NCBI GenBank assembly: GCA_031266775.1
Contig: JAISAQ010000107.1
Span: 18,553-82,552 of the forward strand
Source of the DNA: Treponema sp.
GTDB taxonomy: Bacteria; Spirochaetota; Spirochaetia; Treponematales; Breznakiellaceae
Length of the DNA stretch: 64,000 bases
Direction of reading: 5' to 3'
This document shows, piece by piece, positions 15,173-23,454 of this stretch. The notes beneath the pieces are model-generated. The model was given only the letters and a program-made list of their open reading frames with translations, ran no database searches and was not told the DNA's origin. Every line of letters starts with the position of its first letter. Position 1 is the stretch's first letter. The position numbers and the translations under genes are program-made.

Positions 15173-17272
15173 GTGCGTCAATTCGAAGTCGTTTCGCCGT
15201 TTAAGCCTGCGGGGGATCAGGGAGAAGCTGTAGCCGCGCTCGCGGAAGGCATACACAGGGGAGACAAATACCAGACACTCAAGGGCGTCACCGGTTCGGG
15301 AAAAACCTTCACCATGGCGAAGATAATAGAGGCGGTGCAGATGCCGACCCTCGTTGTAAGCCACAACAAAACCCTGGCCGCCCAGCTCTTCCGTGAATTC
15401 AAGGGATTTTTTCCCCATAACGCCGTTGAGTATTTTGTTTCGTATTACGATTACTATCAGCCTGAAGCCTATGTGGCAAGCCGGGATCTGTACATTGAAA
15501 AGGACGCGTCCATCAATGACGAGATTGAGCGGATGCGGCTTTCGGCAACGCGGAGCCTCATGGAAAGGGAAGACGTGATCATCGTCGCCACCGTTTCCTG
15601 TATCTACGGCCTTGCCACCCCCGAAGTGTACCGGCAGATGACCGCCTCCTTTTCGGTTGGAGACACCGTCGACGCCGACGCGCTGGTGAGGCGGCTCGTG
15701 GAGCTGCAATACGAAAGAAACGACGCGGTTCTTGAACGGGGCCGTTTCCGCCGCCGGGGTGACACGCTTGAAATATACCCGGCGTACCTTGAAGACGCAT
15801 ACCGCGCGGATCTGGACTGGAACAGGGTGGAACGGATCAGGCGCTTCGATCCTGTCTCCGGCAAAATACTGGAAGAACTGGACCGGGCGGTTATTTATCC
15901 GGCAAAACAGTTTGTCATGCCCGGCGACATGATTTCAGGTGCCATTGGCCGCATTAAGGAAGAACTTGCCGAAAGGCTGGAATTCCTTAAAAGTACGGGA
16001 AAGATCCTCGAAGCGGAACGGCTTAAAACGAGGGTGGAATACGACATTGAAATGCTCAGCGAAATGGGCTACTGTCCCGGCATAGAAAATTACTCCGCCC
16101 CGCTTTCTGGCCGCAGGCCCGGCGAGGCGCCCGATACCCTCATCGACTACCTTCCCAAGACGCCCGGCGGAATGCCGAGGCATCTGACCTTTATCGATGA
16201 AAGCCACGTTACCCTTCCGCAGATTGGGGCCATGTACGCGGGAGACCGTTCCCGCAAACAGAGTCTTGTGGATTACGGCTTCCGCCTTCCCTGCGCCCTG
16301 GACAACAGGCCCCTGCGCTACGATGAATTTGCCGGGCGGCTGGACAAGACAATCTACGTTTCGGCGACTCCGGGAAAAACCGAAATCGAACAGTCAAGCC
16401 GGGTGGTACAGCAGCTCATACGGCCGACGGGCCTTCTGGATCCGGAAATAGAAGTACGGCCAAGCGAAGGGCAAATGGAGGATATTTACGCCGAAGTAAA
16501 GAAGCGCATAAAGGCCGGGGAACGTTCCCTTATTCTTACCCTGACAAAGAAAATGGCCGAAGATCTTACCGATTATCTTTCCGGCTTGGGACTGAAGGTT
16601 CGTTACATTCACAGTGAAGTCGAAACAATAGAACGGGTTGAAATACTCACCAGCCTCAGGCAGGGAGATTTTGATATTCTTGTGGGGATCAACCTCCTCC
16701 GTGAAGGAATAGATCTTCCCGAAGTTTCGTTCATCGCCATTCTCGACGCCGACAAGATAGGCTTTCTCCGTTCACTCACAAGCCTTGTGCAAATCATAGG
16801 AAGGGCGGCCCGCAACGCCGCCGGCAAGGTCATCATGTACGCCGACAGGATGAGCCCCGCCATGGAAGAGGCCATTGCCGAAACCGAAAAGCGGCGGCAG
16901 ATACAGACGGACTACAACAGGAAGCACGGCATTACTCCCGCCACGGTAAAAAAAGCCATAGCCTCCATCCTGGAACGCCATGCCGAGGAAGCCGAAAACG
17001 CCGCCGCCGCGTCCATTGAGGTGCTCAAAAGATCCTACAACATGCTTGTCCCCGCCCAGAGAAAACAGCTCCTCAAGGCGCTTGAGAACGAGATGCTTGA
17101 ACACGCGAAGAAGCTCGAATTTGAGGAAGCCGCGGCGATACGCGATGAAATACAGCGCATCGGCGAACTGGGCAGGGCGCCGGAGGCGGACAGGGCGTCC
17201 CGGACGGGCAAATCATCCCAAGCAGACAAAACGTCCGGGACGCGCCAAAGGAAAAGCGGAAAAAAACGCTGA
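15173..17272 (+). CDS. uvrB: Excinuclease ABC subunit B
   Basis: GVTGSGKTFTMAKII, EYFVSYYDYYQPEAYV, GINLLREGIDLPEVSFIAILDADKIGFLRS; C-terminal UVR domain; GTG start. Confidence 0.97.
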   Translation: MRQFEVVSPFKPAGDQGEAVAALAEGIHRGDKYQTLKGVTGSGKTFTMAKIIEAVQMPTLVVSHNKTLAAQLFREFKGFFPHNAVEYFVSYYDYYQPEAYVASRDLYIEKDASINDEIERMRLSATRSLMEREDVIIVATVSCIYGLATPEVYRQMTASFSVGDTVDADALVRRLVELQYERNDAVLERGRFRRRGDTLEIYPAYLEDAYRADLDWNRVERIRRFDPVSGKILEELDRAVIYPAKQFVMPGDMISGAIGRIKEELAERLEFLKSTGKILEAERLKTRVEYDIEMLSEMGYCPGIENYSAPLSGRRPGEAPDTLIDYLPKTPGGMPRHLTFIDESHVTLPQIGAMYAGDRSRKQSLVDYGFRLPCALDNRPLRYDEFAGRLDKTIYVSATPGKTEIEQSSRVVQQLIRPTGLLDPEIEVRPSEGQMEDIYAEVKKRIKAGERSLILTLTKKMAEDLTDYLSGLGLKVRYIHSEVETIERVEILTSLRQGDFDILVGINLLREGIDLPEVSFIAILDADKIGFLRSLTSLVQIIGRAARNAAGKVIMYADRMSPAMEEAIAETEKRRQIQTDYNRKHGITPATVKKAIASILERHAEEAENAAAASIEVLKRSYNMLVPAQRKQLLKALENEMLEHAKKLEFEEAAAIRDEIQRIGELGRAPEADRASRTGKSSQADKTSGTRQRKSGKKR

Positions 17273-17318
17273 CAAGGAACCGGTTCACTTCTTTCCGCCA
17301 AAAGCCGATACTTTTATC

Positions 17319-18212
17319 ATGAAACGAATAAACGCGGTCTTCTTTTTCAGCATGGTTCTTGCCGCCTCCGCCTTTTCGGAAGAGACGGCCGGGGGGAGCC
17401 TTTTCCGGCAGGAAGGAATAGCCTCCTGGTATGGTCCCGAATTTGACGGCCGGCCTACCGCCTCCGGAGAGATCTTCAACTCGACCCTTTTTACGGCGGC
17501 CCATCCAACCCTTCCCTTCGGGACAACGGTAACCGTCACCAATAAACAAAACAACCGGAAGGTCACGGTCCGCATAAACGACCGGGGCCCCTTTGTATCC
17601 GCCCGTATCATCGATGTTTCCAGGGCCGCCGCGGCGGAGCTTGACATAATAAGTACCGGAACCGCCCCCGTCATTGTCGAGGGAACGCCTTCCCAAACAC
17701 GGAACGCCGAAGGGAGGCCTGCCGCAGTACGGACAGAGCCGGCGCGGACGGAGCCGGTACAGCCGCCTGTTATATCACAGCCCGCGTGGAACACGGCGCA
17801 GCCCGCACAGAACAACACGGCAGGAACCGCGGAGCAAGAGTCCGCGTGGAATGCGCCCGCACGGAACGGCGCGGCGGGGACTGTGGTACAAGAGTCCGGG
17901 GAAAGGCCGCCCGTGCTGGATACGCCACAGGACATCCGGGAATATTCCGCGGCCGCCGTGAGGCTGATCCCGTCCATTACCCCGGAAAGGGACAAGGTGT
18001 ACCGCCTTCAGATTGGCTCCTACAAGATCCCCAGAAATGCGATGGACGCCTTTGAAAAACTCAGAAACGCCGGACTCAGTCCCGCCTATGAGCGGAGCGG
18101 CGATTTTTACCGGGTAGTACTCGCGGGTATACGGGCGGCGGACATAGATCCGGTAAGCCTGAAGATAGGCGCGGCGGGATTCAGCGAAGCCCTGATACGG
18201 GAAGAACGGTAG
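17319..18212 (+). CDS. rlpA: RlpA-like septal ring lytic transglycosylase with C-terminal SPOR domain
   Basis: GIASWYGPEFDGRPTASGEIFNSTLFTAAHPTLPFGTTVTVTN..VRINDRGPF; SPOR-like C-terminus. Confidence 0.88.
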   Translation: MKRINAVFFFSMVLAASAFSEETAGGSLFRQEGIASWYGPEFDGRPTASGEIFNSTLFTAAHPTLPFGTTVTVTNKQNNRKVTVRINDRGPFVSARIIDVSRAAAAELDIISTGTAPVIVEGTPSQTRNAEGRPAAVRTEPARTEPVQPPVISQPAWNTAQPAQNNTAGTAEQESAWNAPARNGAAGTVVQESGERPPVLDTPQDIREYSAAAVRLIPSITPERDKVYRLQIGSYKIPRNAMDAFEKLRNAGLSPAYERSGDFYRVVLAGIRAADIDPVSLKIGAAGFSEALIREER

Positions 18213-18225
18213 CCCCGGACCCGGC

Positions 18226-19215
18226 ATGAATAAACAAGCTCTCCGCTCCGATGTGCTGCTGCTTTTGACGGCGGCAATCTGGGGTTTTGGATTTGTCGCC
18301 CAGAGGTCCGGCATGGAATATACCGGGCCTTTTACCTATAACGCGATCCGTTTCTTGCTGGGGAGCATTTCCCTCCTTCCCCTTATTGTCCTGAGAAAAA
18401 AAAGGGGTATTCCCGGCGGCGCATACGGCAGAGGAAAGACAGCCGTCCCCGCCATCGTGGCCGGAAGCTGCCTCTTTGCGGCCGTAGCCCTGCAGCAGAC
18501 CGGGCTCATGTTCACCACCGTCGGGAATTCCGGGTTTATTACCAGCCTTTACGTTGTACTCACGCCCATATTCGGCGTTGTTTTGGGAAGAAAAACGGGA
18601 CTTCCGACATGGATAGGGGCCTTCGTTACGCTGACAGGGCTGTACTGCCTCAGCGCGCTGACAGGCGGAGGAGGGATCAATCCGGGGGACATCCTCACCG
18701 CCGCCTGCGCGGTCCTCTTCGCCTGTCATGTACTCATCATAGACCGTCTTGTAAAGTACACCGATCCCATACGGCTTTCGGCCGGGCAGTTTGCCTGGTG
18801 TTCCTTTCTGGCCTTTATCGCCGCCCTCCTGCTTGAACCCCATATCAATGCCTGGGCTTCCCGTATCTCCGGCAGTTTCAGGGAACAGCCCTGGCGGTCC
18901 CTCTTTGCCCTTGGTTCTTCCCTTACGGACGGATCTTTTTCATGGGAGCGTTTTATCAACGGATCGGTTCCCATACTCTACGGAGGGCTGGCCTCGGTAG
19001 GGATTGCCTACACCCTTCAGGTGGTAGCGCAGAAGAACGCCCCGCCGGCGCACGCGACCATTATCCTCTGTCTGGAAAGTTCCTTCGCCGCCTTCGGAGG
19101 CATCATCATACTTGGGGAAAAACCGGGCGCCTTTACCTTTCTGGGTTTCGCGCTGATGCTTTTGGGTATGCTGATTTCACAATGGGAAGTTATCGCGGGC
19201 GGAAACAAACGGTAA
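18226..19215 (+). CDS. EamA/DMT-family transporter
   Basis: LLLTAAIWGFGFVAQRSGMEYTGPFTYNAIRFLLG; about 10 TM segments. Confidence 0.88.
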   Translation: MNKQALRSDVLLLLTAAIWGFGFVAQRSGMEYTGPFTYNAIRFLLGSISLLPLIVLRKKRGIPGGAYGRGKTAVPAIVAGSCLFAAVALQQTGLMFTTVGNSGFITSLYVVLTPIFGVVLGRKTGLPTWIGAFVTLTGLYCLSALTGGGGINPGDILTAACAVLFACHVLIIDRLVKYTDPIRLSAGQFAWCSFLAFIAALLLEPHINAWASRISGSFREQPWRSLFALGSSLTDGSFSWERFINGSVPILYGGLASVGIAYTLQVVAQKNAPPAHATIILCLESSFAAFGGIIILGEKPGAFTFLGFALMLLGMLISQWEVIAGGNKR

Positions 19216-19224
19216 CGGGCCGCC

Positions 19225-19260
19225 GGAGTTGTTCAGCAACTGGAGTTATTGAACAACTTC
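19225..19260. terminator. Hairpin between convergent DMT and znuB genes
   Basis: GGAGTTGTTCA-N14-TGAACAACTTC. Confidence 0.5.
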
Positions 19261-20117
19261 CGCCTAAAAACGCGATTTTTCCCCTTTAAAACCCTCAGCG
19301 CCGAGATGCCCAGGAACACCGTTCCCGCGATGATTACCGTCATGGCTCCCACCGGAACATCAAAAGCCCAGCCCGCCGCCAGCCCCGCGGCGGAAAAAAC
19401 GGCCGAAAAAAGCGAACTTACGATCATCATGCCGCCGAGGCTCCGGGAAAAAACGGAGGAACATCCTGAGGGAAGGGTCAGCATGGCTATTACCATGACG
19501 ATTCCCACGAAGGTCTGGAGCAGTACGATGGCGCAGGCGGTGATCCCAAGGAGGACAAGAAACACCGCGCCTACGGGCACGCCCCGCACCCTGGCGAATT
19601 CGCCGTCAAAGGAAGAAGCCTCAATCTGCGGGTAAAAACGCAGGACAAGAAAAAGGACAAACACGTCAAGAACGCCAAGAAGAACAAGATCCCGGTTTGA
19701 GATGAGCAGTATGTTTCCGAAAAGATACGCCTGCGGATCGGTGTAACCGGGTGTCTTCGCCATAAAAAGAACGCCAAGGCTCATTCCTATGGCCCATATG
19801 GCGTTTATAACCGTATCTTCACGCTGCTTTGCCTTGAGCGACACAATGCCTATGACAAGCGCCGCGAGCACCGCAAACACAAAAGCGCCGGCTATGGGGG
19901 GAAAACCCGGCAGTATTCCCGCCGCGGAAAAATACAGGGCCATGCCTATGCCGCCCAGAACAGCGTGGGAAACGGCACCCGCGAGGCTTCCGATTCGCCG
20001 CACCGTCACCACGGAGCCGATGGTTCCAAAAAGCACGGCCGAAAGGAGACCGGCAAAAAAGGCGTTCCTTACAAAGGGCGCCTGTGCGCCCAGAAACGCC
20101 GCGATAAAATCCTTCAC
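19233..20117 (-). CDS. znuB: Zinc/manganese ABC transporter permease
   Basis: ABC-3 family; RRIGSLAGAVSHAVLGGIGMALYF, FVGIVMVIAMLTLPSG. Confidence 0.85.
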   Translation of the reverse strand: MKDFIAAFLGAQAPFVRNAFFAGLLSAVLFGTIGSVVTVRRIGSLAGAVSHAVLGGIGMALYFSAAGILPGFPPIAGAFVFAVLAALVIGIVSLKAKQREDTVINAIWAIGMSLGVLFMAKTPGYTDPQAYLFGNILLISNRDLVLLGVLDVFVLFLVLRFYPQIEASSFDGEFARVRGVPVGAVFLVLLGITACAIVLLQTFVGIVMVIAMLTLPSGCSSVFSRSLGGMMIVSSLFSAVFSAAGLAAGWAFDVPVGAMTVIIAGTVFLGISALRVLKGKNRVFRRKLFNNSSC

Positions 20118-20953
20118 GAATGCCCGTCCCCGTCACAGCATGATTCCCGTCCGCCTTCGCCGTAACAGAGGCCGGCGGGAACGCCGCCGCCGTGAATCAC
20201 CCGCGAAACGCCGTGCGCGCCTTCCGCCTCGGTGCGGTGCTGGAGGATGCTGCGGCCTCCGCCGTAACGCGGCTCCCCGCCGTCTCCCATGCACAGGACG
20301 CGGTCGGTAAGGGAAGAAACAAAATCCGTATCGTGGGTCACTATCAGAATGGTAGCCGTCCCTTTCAGCTTTCCCAGAATTTCAAAGAGCCGTTCCCCGC
20401 TTTCGGCGTCCATGTTCGCGGTAGGCTCATCAAGGATGAGGATATCGGGCCCGGCGGCAAGCGCGCGGGCAACAAGGACGCGCCTCCGCTGCCCGCCCGA
20501 AAGGGCGCCGTAGGGGCGGTCCGCAAGATCGGCGATCTCCGCCTGCCGGAGGGCGTCTTCGGCGGCGGCCCTGTCCTTCTTCGAGTACAGGCGGAAAGGA
20601 AGAAGCCGCCCCATGCGCACCACGTCACGAACCGAAATGGGAAAGATCTCGTCGCCGGGCGGCTGCTGGGGAACATAACCCGCACGCGCGCCGAAAAGGT
20701 CTATTCTTCCCGCATCGGGCGTTTGGAGTCCCAAGAGCAGCTTGAGCACCGTCGTCTTGCCCGAACCGTTTGGACCAACAAGGGCGACAAATTCCCCCTC
20801 GTGTATGTGAAAGGCGGCGTTTTCCAGCACCTTCGTCTCTCCGTAGGAAAAAGACACGCCTTCAAATTCAAGCGCGACGCGCCTGTGAAGAGGATGAAAG
20901 GGAAGGGAATTCTTCCCCAAAGGATCTTTAAAAACGGCCTCCGGTTTAGCCAT
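20114..20953 (-). CDS. znuC: Zinc/manganese ABC transporter ATP-binding protein
   Basis: Walker A GPNGSGKTT, signature LSGGQRRRV, Walker B ILILDEPT; start at MAKPEAV. Confidence 0.88.
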   Translation of the reverse strand: MAKPEAVFKDPLGKNSLPFHPLHRRVALEFEGVSFSYGETKVLENAAFHIHEGEFVALVGPNGSGKTTVLKLLLGLQTPDAGRIDLFGARAGYVPQQPPGDEIFPISVRDVVRMGRLLPFRLYSKKDRAAAEDALRQAEIADLADRPYGALSGGQRRRVLVARALAAGPDILILDEPTANMDAESGERLFEILGKLKGTATILIVTHDTDFVSSLTDRVLCMGDGGEPRYGGGRSILQHRTEAEGAHGVSRVIHGGGVPAGLCYGEGGRESCCDGDGHS

Positions 20954-21932
20954 CCTGGACTCCGCGCGGTTCCAGAGCTTTAAGGAGCGCGCCGCCCATG
21001 CGGCGTATGTTGCCGGACCAGTCCGGATCAAGGGGATCAAGAGGAACAAGTTCCGCGCCCGCGGCCCGGGCGGCGGTCGCCGCGGCGTTTGCCGGAAACT
21101 GCGCCTGTACAAAAATAACCGCCGCCTTCTCCTTTTTCGCCTTTTCTATAAGACGCCCAAGATCCCGGGGCCCCGGCTCCTTTCCCCCTGTTTCCACCGC
21201 CTCCTGTTTTATTCCGAATTCATCCAGAAAATAACCGAAACTGGGGTGATACACAAAGACGGCCCTTCCCCGCAGGGGGGCAAGCTCCTTCCGGAGCCTG
21301 TCGAATTCGGCGTCTATTTCATCCGTGAGCGTCCGGCAGTTACGGCGGTAGAAATCCGCGTTATCGGGATCAAGGACAAGGAGCGCGTCCCTGATATGGG
21401 AGGCGAGGATCTTGGCGGGATTCCTTCCCAGCCAGGTATGACGGTCAAAACCGCCGTTCCCTTCGTCACGATCGTCATCATCATGTTCCTCAAGCCGGCG
21501 AAAGACCACCCCTTCGGTCCCGTCAACAATGCGGAGGCCGGGAAAAAGGGCGGCGATTCTGGGACGGAGACCCGTTTCAAATTCGGCGCCCGAAAGAATC
21601 CACACGCCCGCGCCGGCAAGGCCCGACATCTGTTTTGGGGAAGGTTCGTAAGTATGGGGGTTCTGTCCCGGACCGGCAAGAACAACCGTACGGGCCCTGC
21701 CCCCGGAAACGCGCGACACAAACCAGTCCTGCGGCAGTATGCTCACCGCGACGACAGGACCGCCGCGGGACGCGGAAGGACTGTCTGAAGATTTTCCGGG
21801 AGAGGCGCGCCCGCAGCCCGCAACGCAACACAGGAGGAGGACAAGGCATCCCGGCGCCCGCCAAAACCCCGTGAGGCGGCGTCTCACGGGCCGGCGTCTC
21901 ATAAAGCGGCATTCCACAAGCCGGCACATCAC
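20946..21932 (-). CDS. znuA: Zinc/manganese ABC transporter substrate-binding lipoprotein
   Basis: Lipobox CVAGCG; AVSILPQDWFVSRVSGG...VLAGPGQNPHTYEPSPKQM..; acidic/His loop EEHDDDDRDEGNGGFDRHTW. Confidence 0.87.
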   Translation of the reverse strand: MMCRLVECRFMRRRPVRRRLTGFWRAPGCLVLLLCCVAGCGRASPGKSSDSPSASRGGPVVAVSILPQDWFVSRVSGGRARTVVLAGPGQNPHTYEPSPKQMSGLAGAGVWILSGAEFETGLRPRIAALFPGLRIVDGTEGVVFRRLEEHDDDDRDEGNGGFDRHTWLGRNPAKILASHIRDALLVLDPDNADFYRRNCRTLTDEIDAEFDRLRKELAPLRGRAVFVYHPSFGYFLDEFGIKQEAVETGGKEPGPRDLGRLIEKAKKEKAAVIFVQAQFPANAAATAARAAGAELVPLDPLDPDWSGNIRRMGGALLKALEPRGVQDG

Positions 21933-23128
21933 AAGGCAGCCGCCTTGTGGTTTTTACCCAGAATGGCGCGGACGGCGAAGACAAAGAGGCGGAACCAGAG
22001 GGGTTCCATACGCCTCCTTACCATGGCAAGATATTCAATAACGGGAAGATGCTGGGGGCAGTGCTGTTCGCACCGGCCGCACCGTACGCAAAGGCCGGGG
22101 CTTCCCGTCTTTTCGGAGATTACCGCGGTACTGGTAACGAAGTGTTTCATCCCCTCGATATAACCCATGGAATACGATAAATTATAGGCGGCAAACGAAG
22201 AAGGAATATTGACCCCGCACGGGCAGGGCATGCAGTAGTTGCAGCCGGTACAGCGTATTTTAAAACCGCGGTTCACTACCTCGAGCACCCGGCGGTAAAG
22301 ATCCAGATCCTCCTTCCCGAGCATCCCCGGTTCCGCCCTGTCCGCAAGGGCAAGGTTCTCCTCAAGCTGGCCCATGGTACTCATGCCCGAAAGCAGCGTC
22401 GTAACCTCTTCCCTGTTCCACACCCAGTTAAGACCGCGGCCGGCGGGCGAAAGGGAAGGATCGGCCTTTCTGAAAAGACCCTCCGCCTCCGGGGAAAGCG
22501 CGGCGAGTTTTCCCCCAAGAAGCGGCTCCATGATCACCACGGGCATCTTCTTCGCAGCGGCCTTGAGGCCGGCAGTACCGGCCTGGAAATTCTCGTCGGA
22601 ATAGTTGTACTGAATCTGGGTCATATCCCAGTCGTAACCGTCAAGAATTTTCTGAAATTCGGGACTGCTTCCATGAAACGAAAATCCGGCGCTCCGTATT
22701 TCACCGCTTTTTTTCTTCCGCACTATCCAGTCCGTAATTCCCCAGGAAACAAGTTTGTTCCACAGTTCAAGGTTCGTAAGCATGTGCATAAGGTAATAGT
22801 CCGCGTAATCCGTCCTGAGCCGTTTAAGGGACATCCCGAAATAACGGTCAAAATCACCCGGCCCCCTGAGGATCACCACCGGCAGCTTGGTGGCGATAAA
22901 CACCTTCTTCCTCAGCCCGTTTTTTTCAAGAACCGCGCCAAGGGCATCCTCGCTTCCCGGATAAATAAAGGCGGTATCGAAGTAATTCACCCCTCCGTTA
23001 ACGGAACGGACTATGAGTTCTTCGATCTTCCTCATACCGGCGGCGCCAGGAATTTTGGGGAAGCGCATACAGCCGTATCCCAGCGCGGATATTGAATTGC
23101 CCGTTTTTATGTCTGTTCTGTACCGCAT
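21929..23128 (-). CDS. Aldo/keto reductase with C-terminal 4Fe-4S ferredoxin-like domain
   Basis: SALGYGCMRFPKI..; CTGCNYCMPCPCGVNIP and CVRCGRCEQHCPQHLP cysteine motifs. Confidence 0.88.
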   Translation of the reverse strand: MRYRTDIKTGNSISALGYGCMRFPKIPGAAGMRKIEELIVRSVNGGVNYFDTAFIYPGSEDALGAVLEKNGLRKKVFIATKLPVVILRGPGDFDRYFGMSLKRLRTDYADYYLMHMLTNLELWNKLVSWGITDWIVRKKKSGEIRSAGFSFHGSSPEFQKILDGYDWDMTQIQYNYSDENFQAGTAGLKAAAKKMPVVIMEPLLGGKLAALSPEAEGLFRKADPSLSPAGRGLNWVWNREEVTTLLSGMSTMGQLEENLALADRAEPGMLGKEDLDLYRRVLEVVNRGFKIRCTGCNYCMPCPCGVNIPSSFAAYNLSYSMGYIEGMKHFVTSTAVISEKTGSPGLCVRCGRCEQHCPQHLPVIEYLAMVRRRMEPLWFRLFVFAVRAILGKNHKAAAL

Positions 23129-23191
23129 CCCTTGCCCCGCAATCTTTACAAAATATGCCCATTTGCTATTATAGACGGTAAGGAGCATAAA

Positions 23192-23392
23192 ATGAAGACT
23201 ACCTTGCACATAGAAGGGATGTCCTGTGAACACTGCGTCAAGCATGTCACCGAAGCCCTTAAAGGAATAGCGGGCGTTTCTTCCGCGGAGGTCAATCTTA
23301 AAAAAAAGAGCGCCGTCGTGGTCCACGAAGATTCGGTGGACCTGAGCGCAATGACGGCCGCCGTAAAAGAGGCCGGCTACGAAACAGAGTAA
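23192..23392 (+). CDS. Heavy-metal-associated (CopZ-like) protein
   Basis: MKTTLHIEGMSCEHCVKHVTEALKGIAGVSSAEVNLKKKSAVV (MxCxxC). Confidence 0.9.
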   Translation: MKTTLHIEGMSCEHCVKHVTEALKGIAGVSSAEVNLKKKSAVVVHEDSVDLSAMTAAVKEAGYETE

Positions 23393-23419
23393 TCTGAGGC
23401 AAAGGCCGGCCGCGGCGGC

Positions 23420-23448
23420 TTACCAAAACGGCTTTTTTGAAGTAGACT
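23420..23448 (+). promoter_or_regulatory. Candidate promoter of the outer-membrane protein gene
   Basis: TTACCA-17 nt-TAGACT, 6 nt before ATG. Confidence 0.35.
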
Positions 23449-23454
23449 AAAAGC

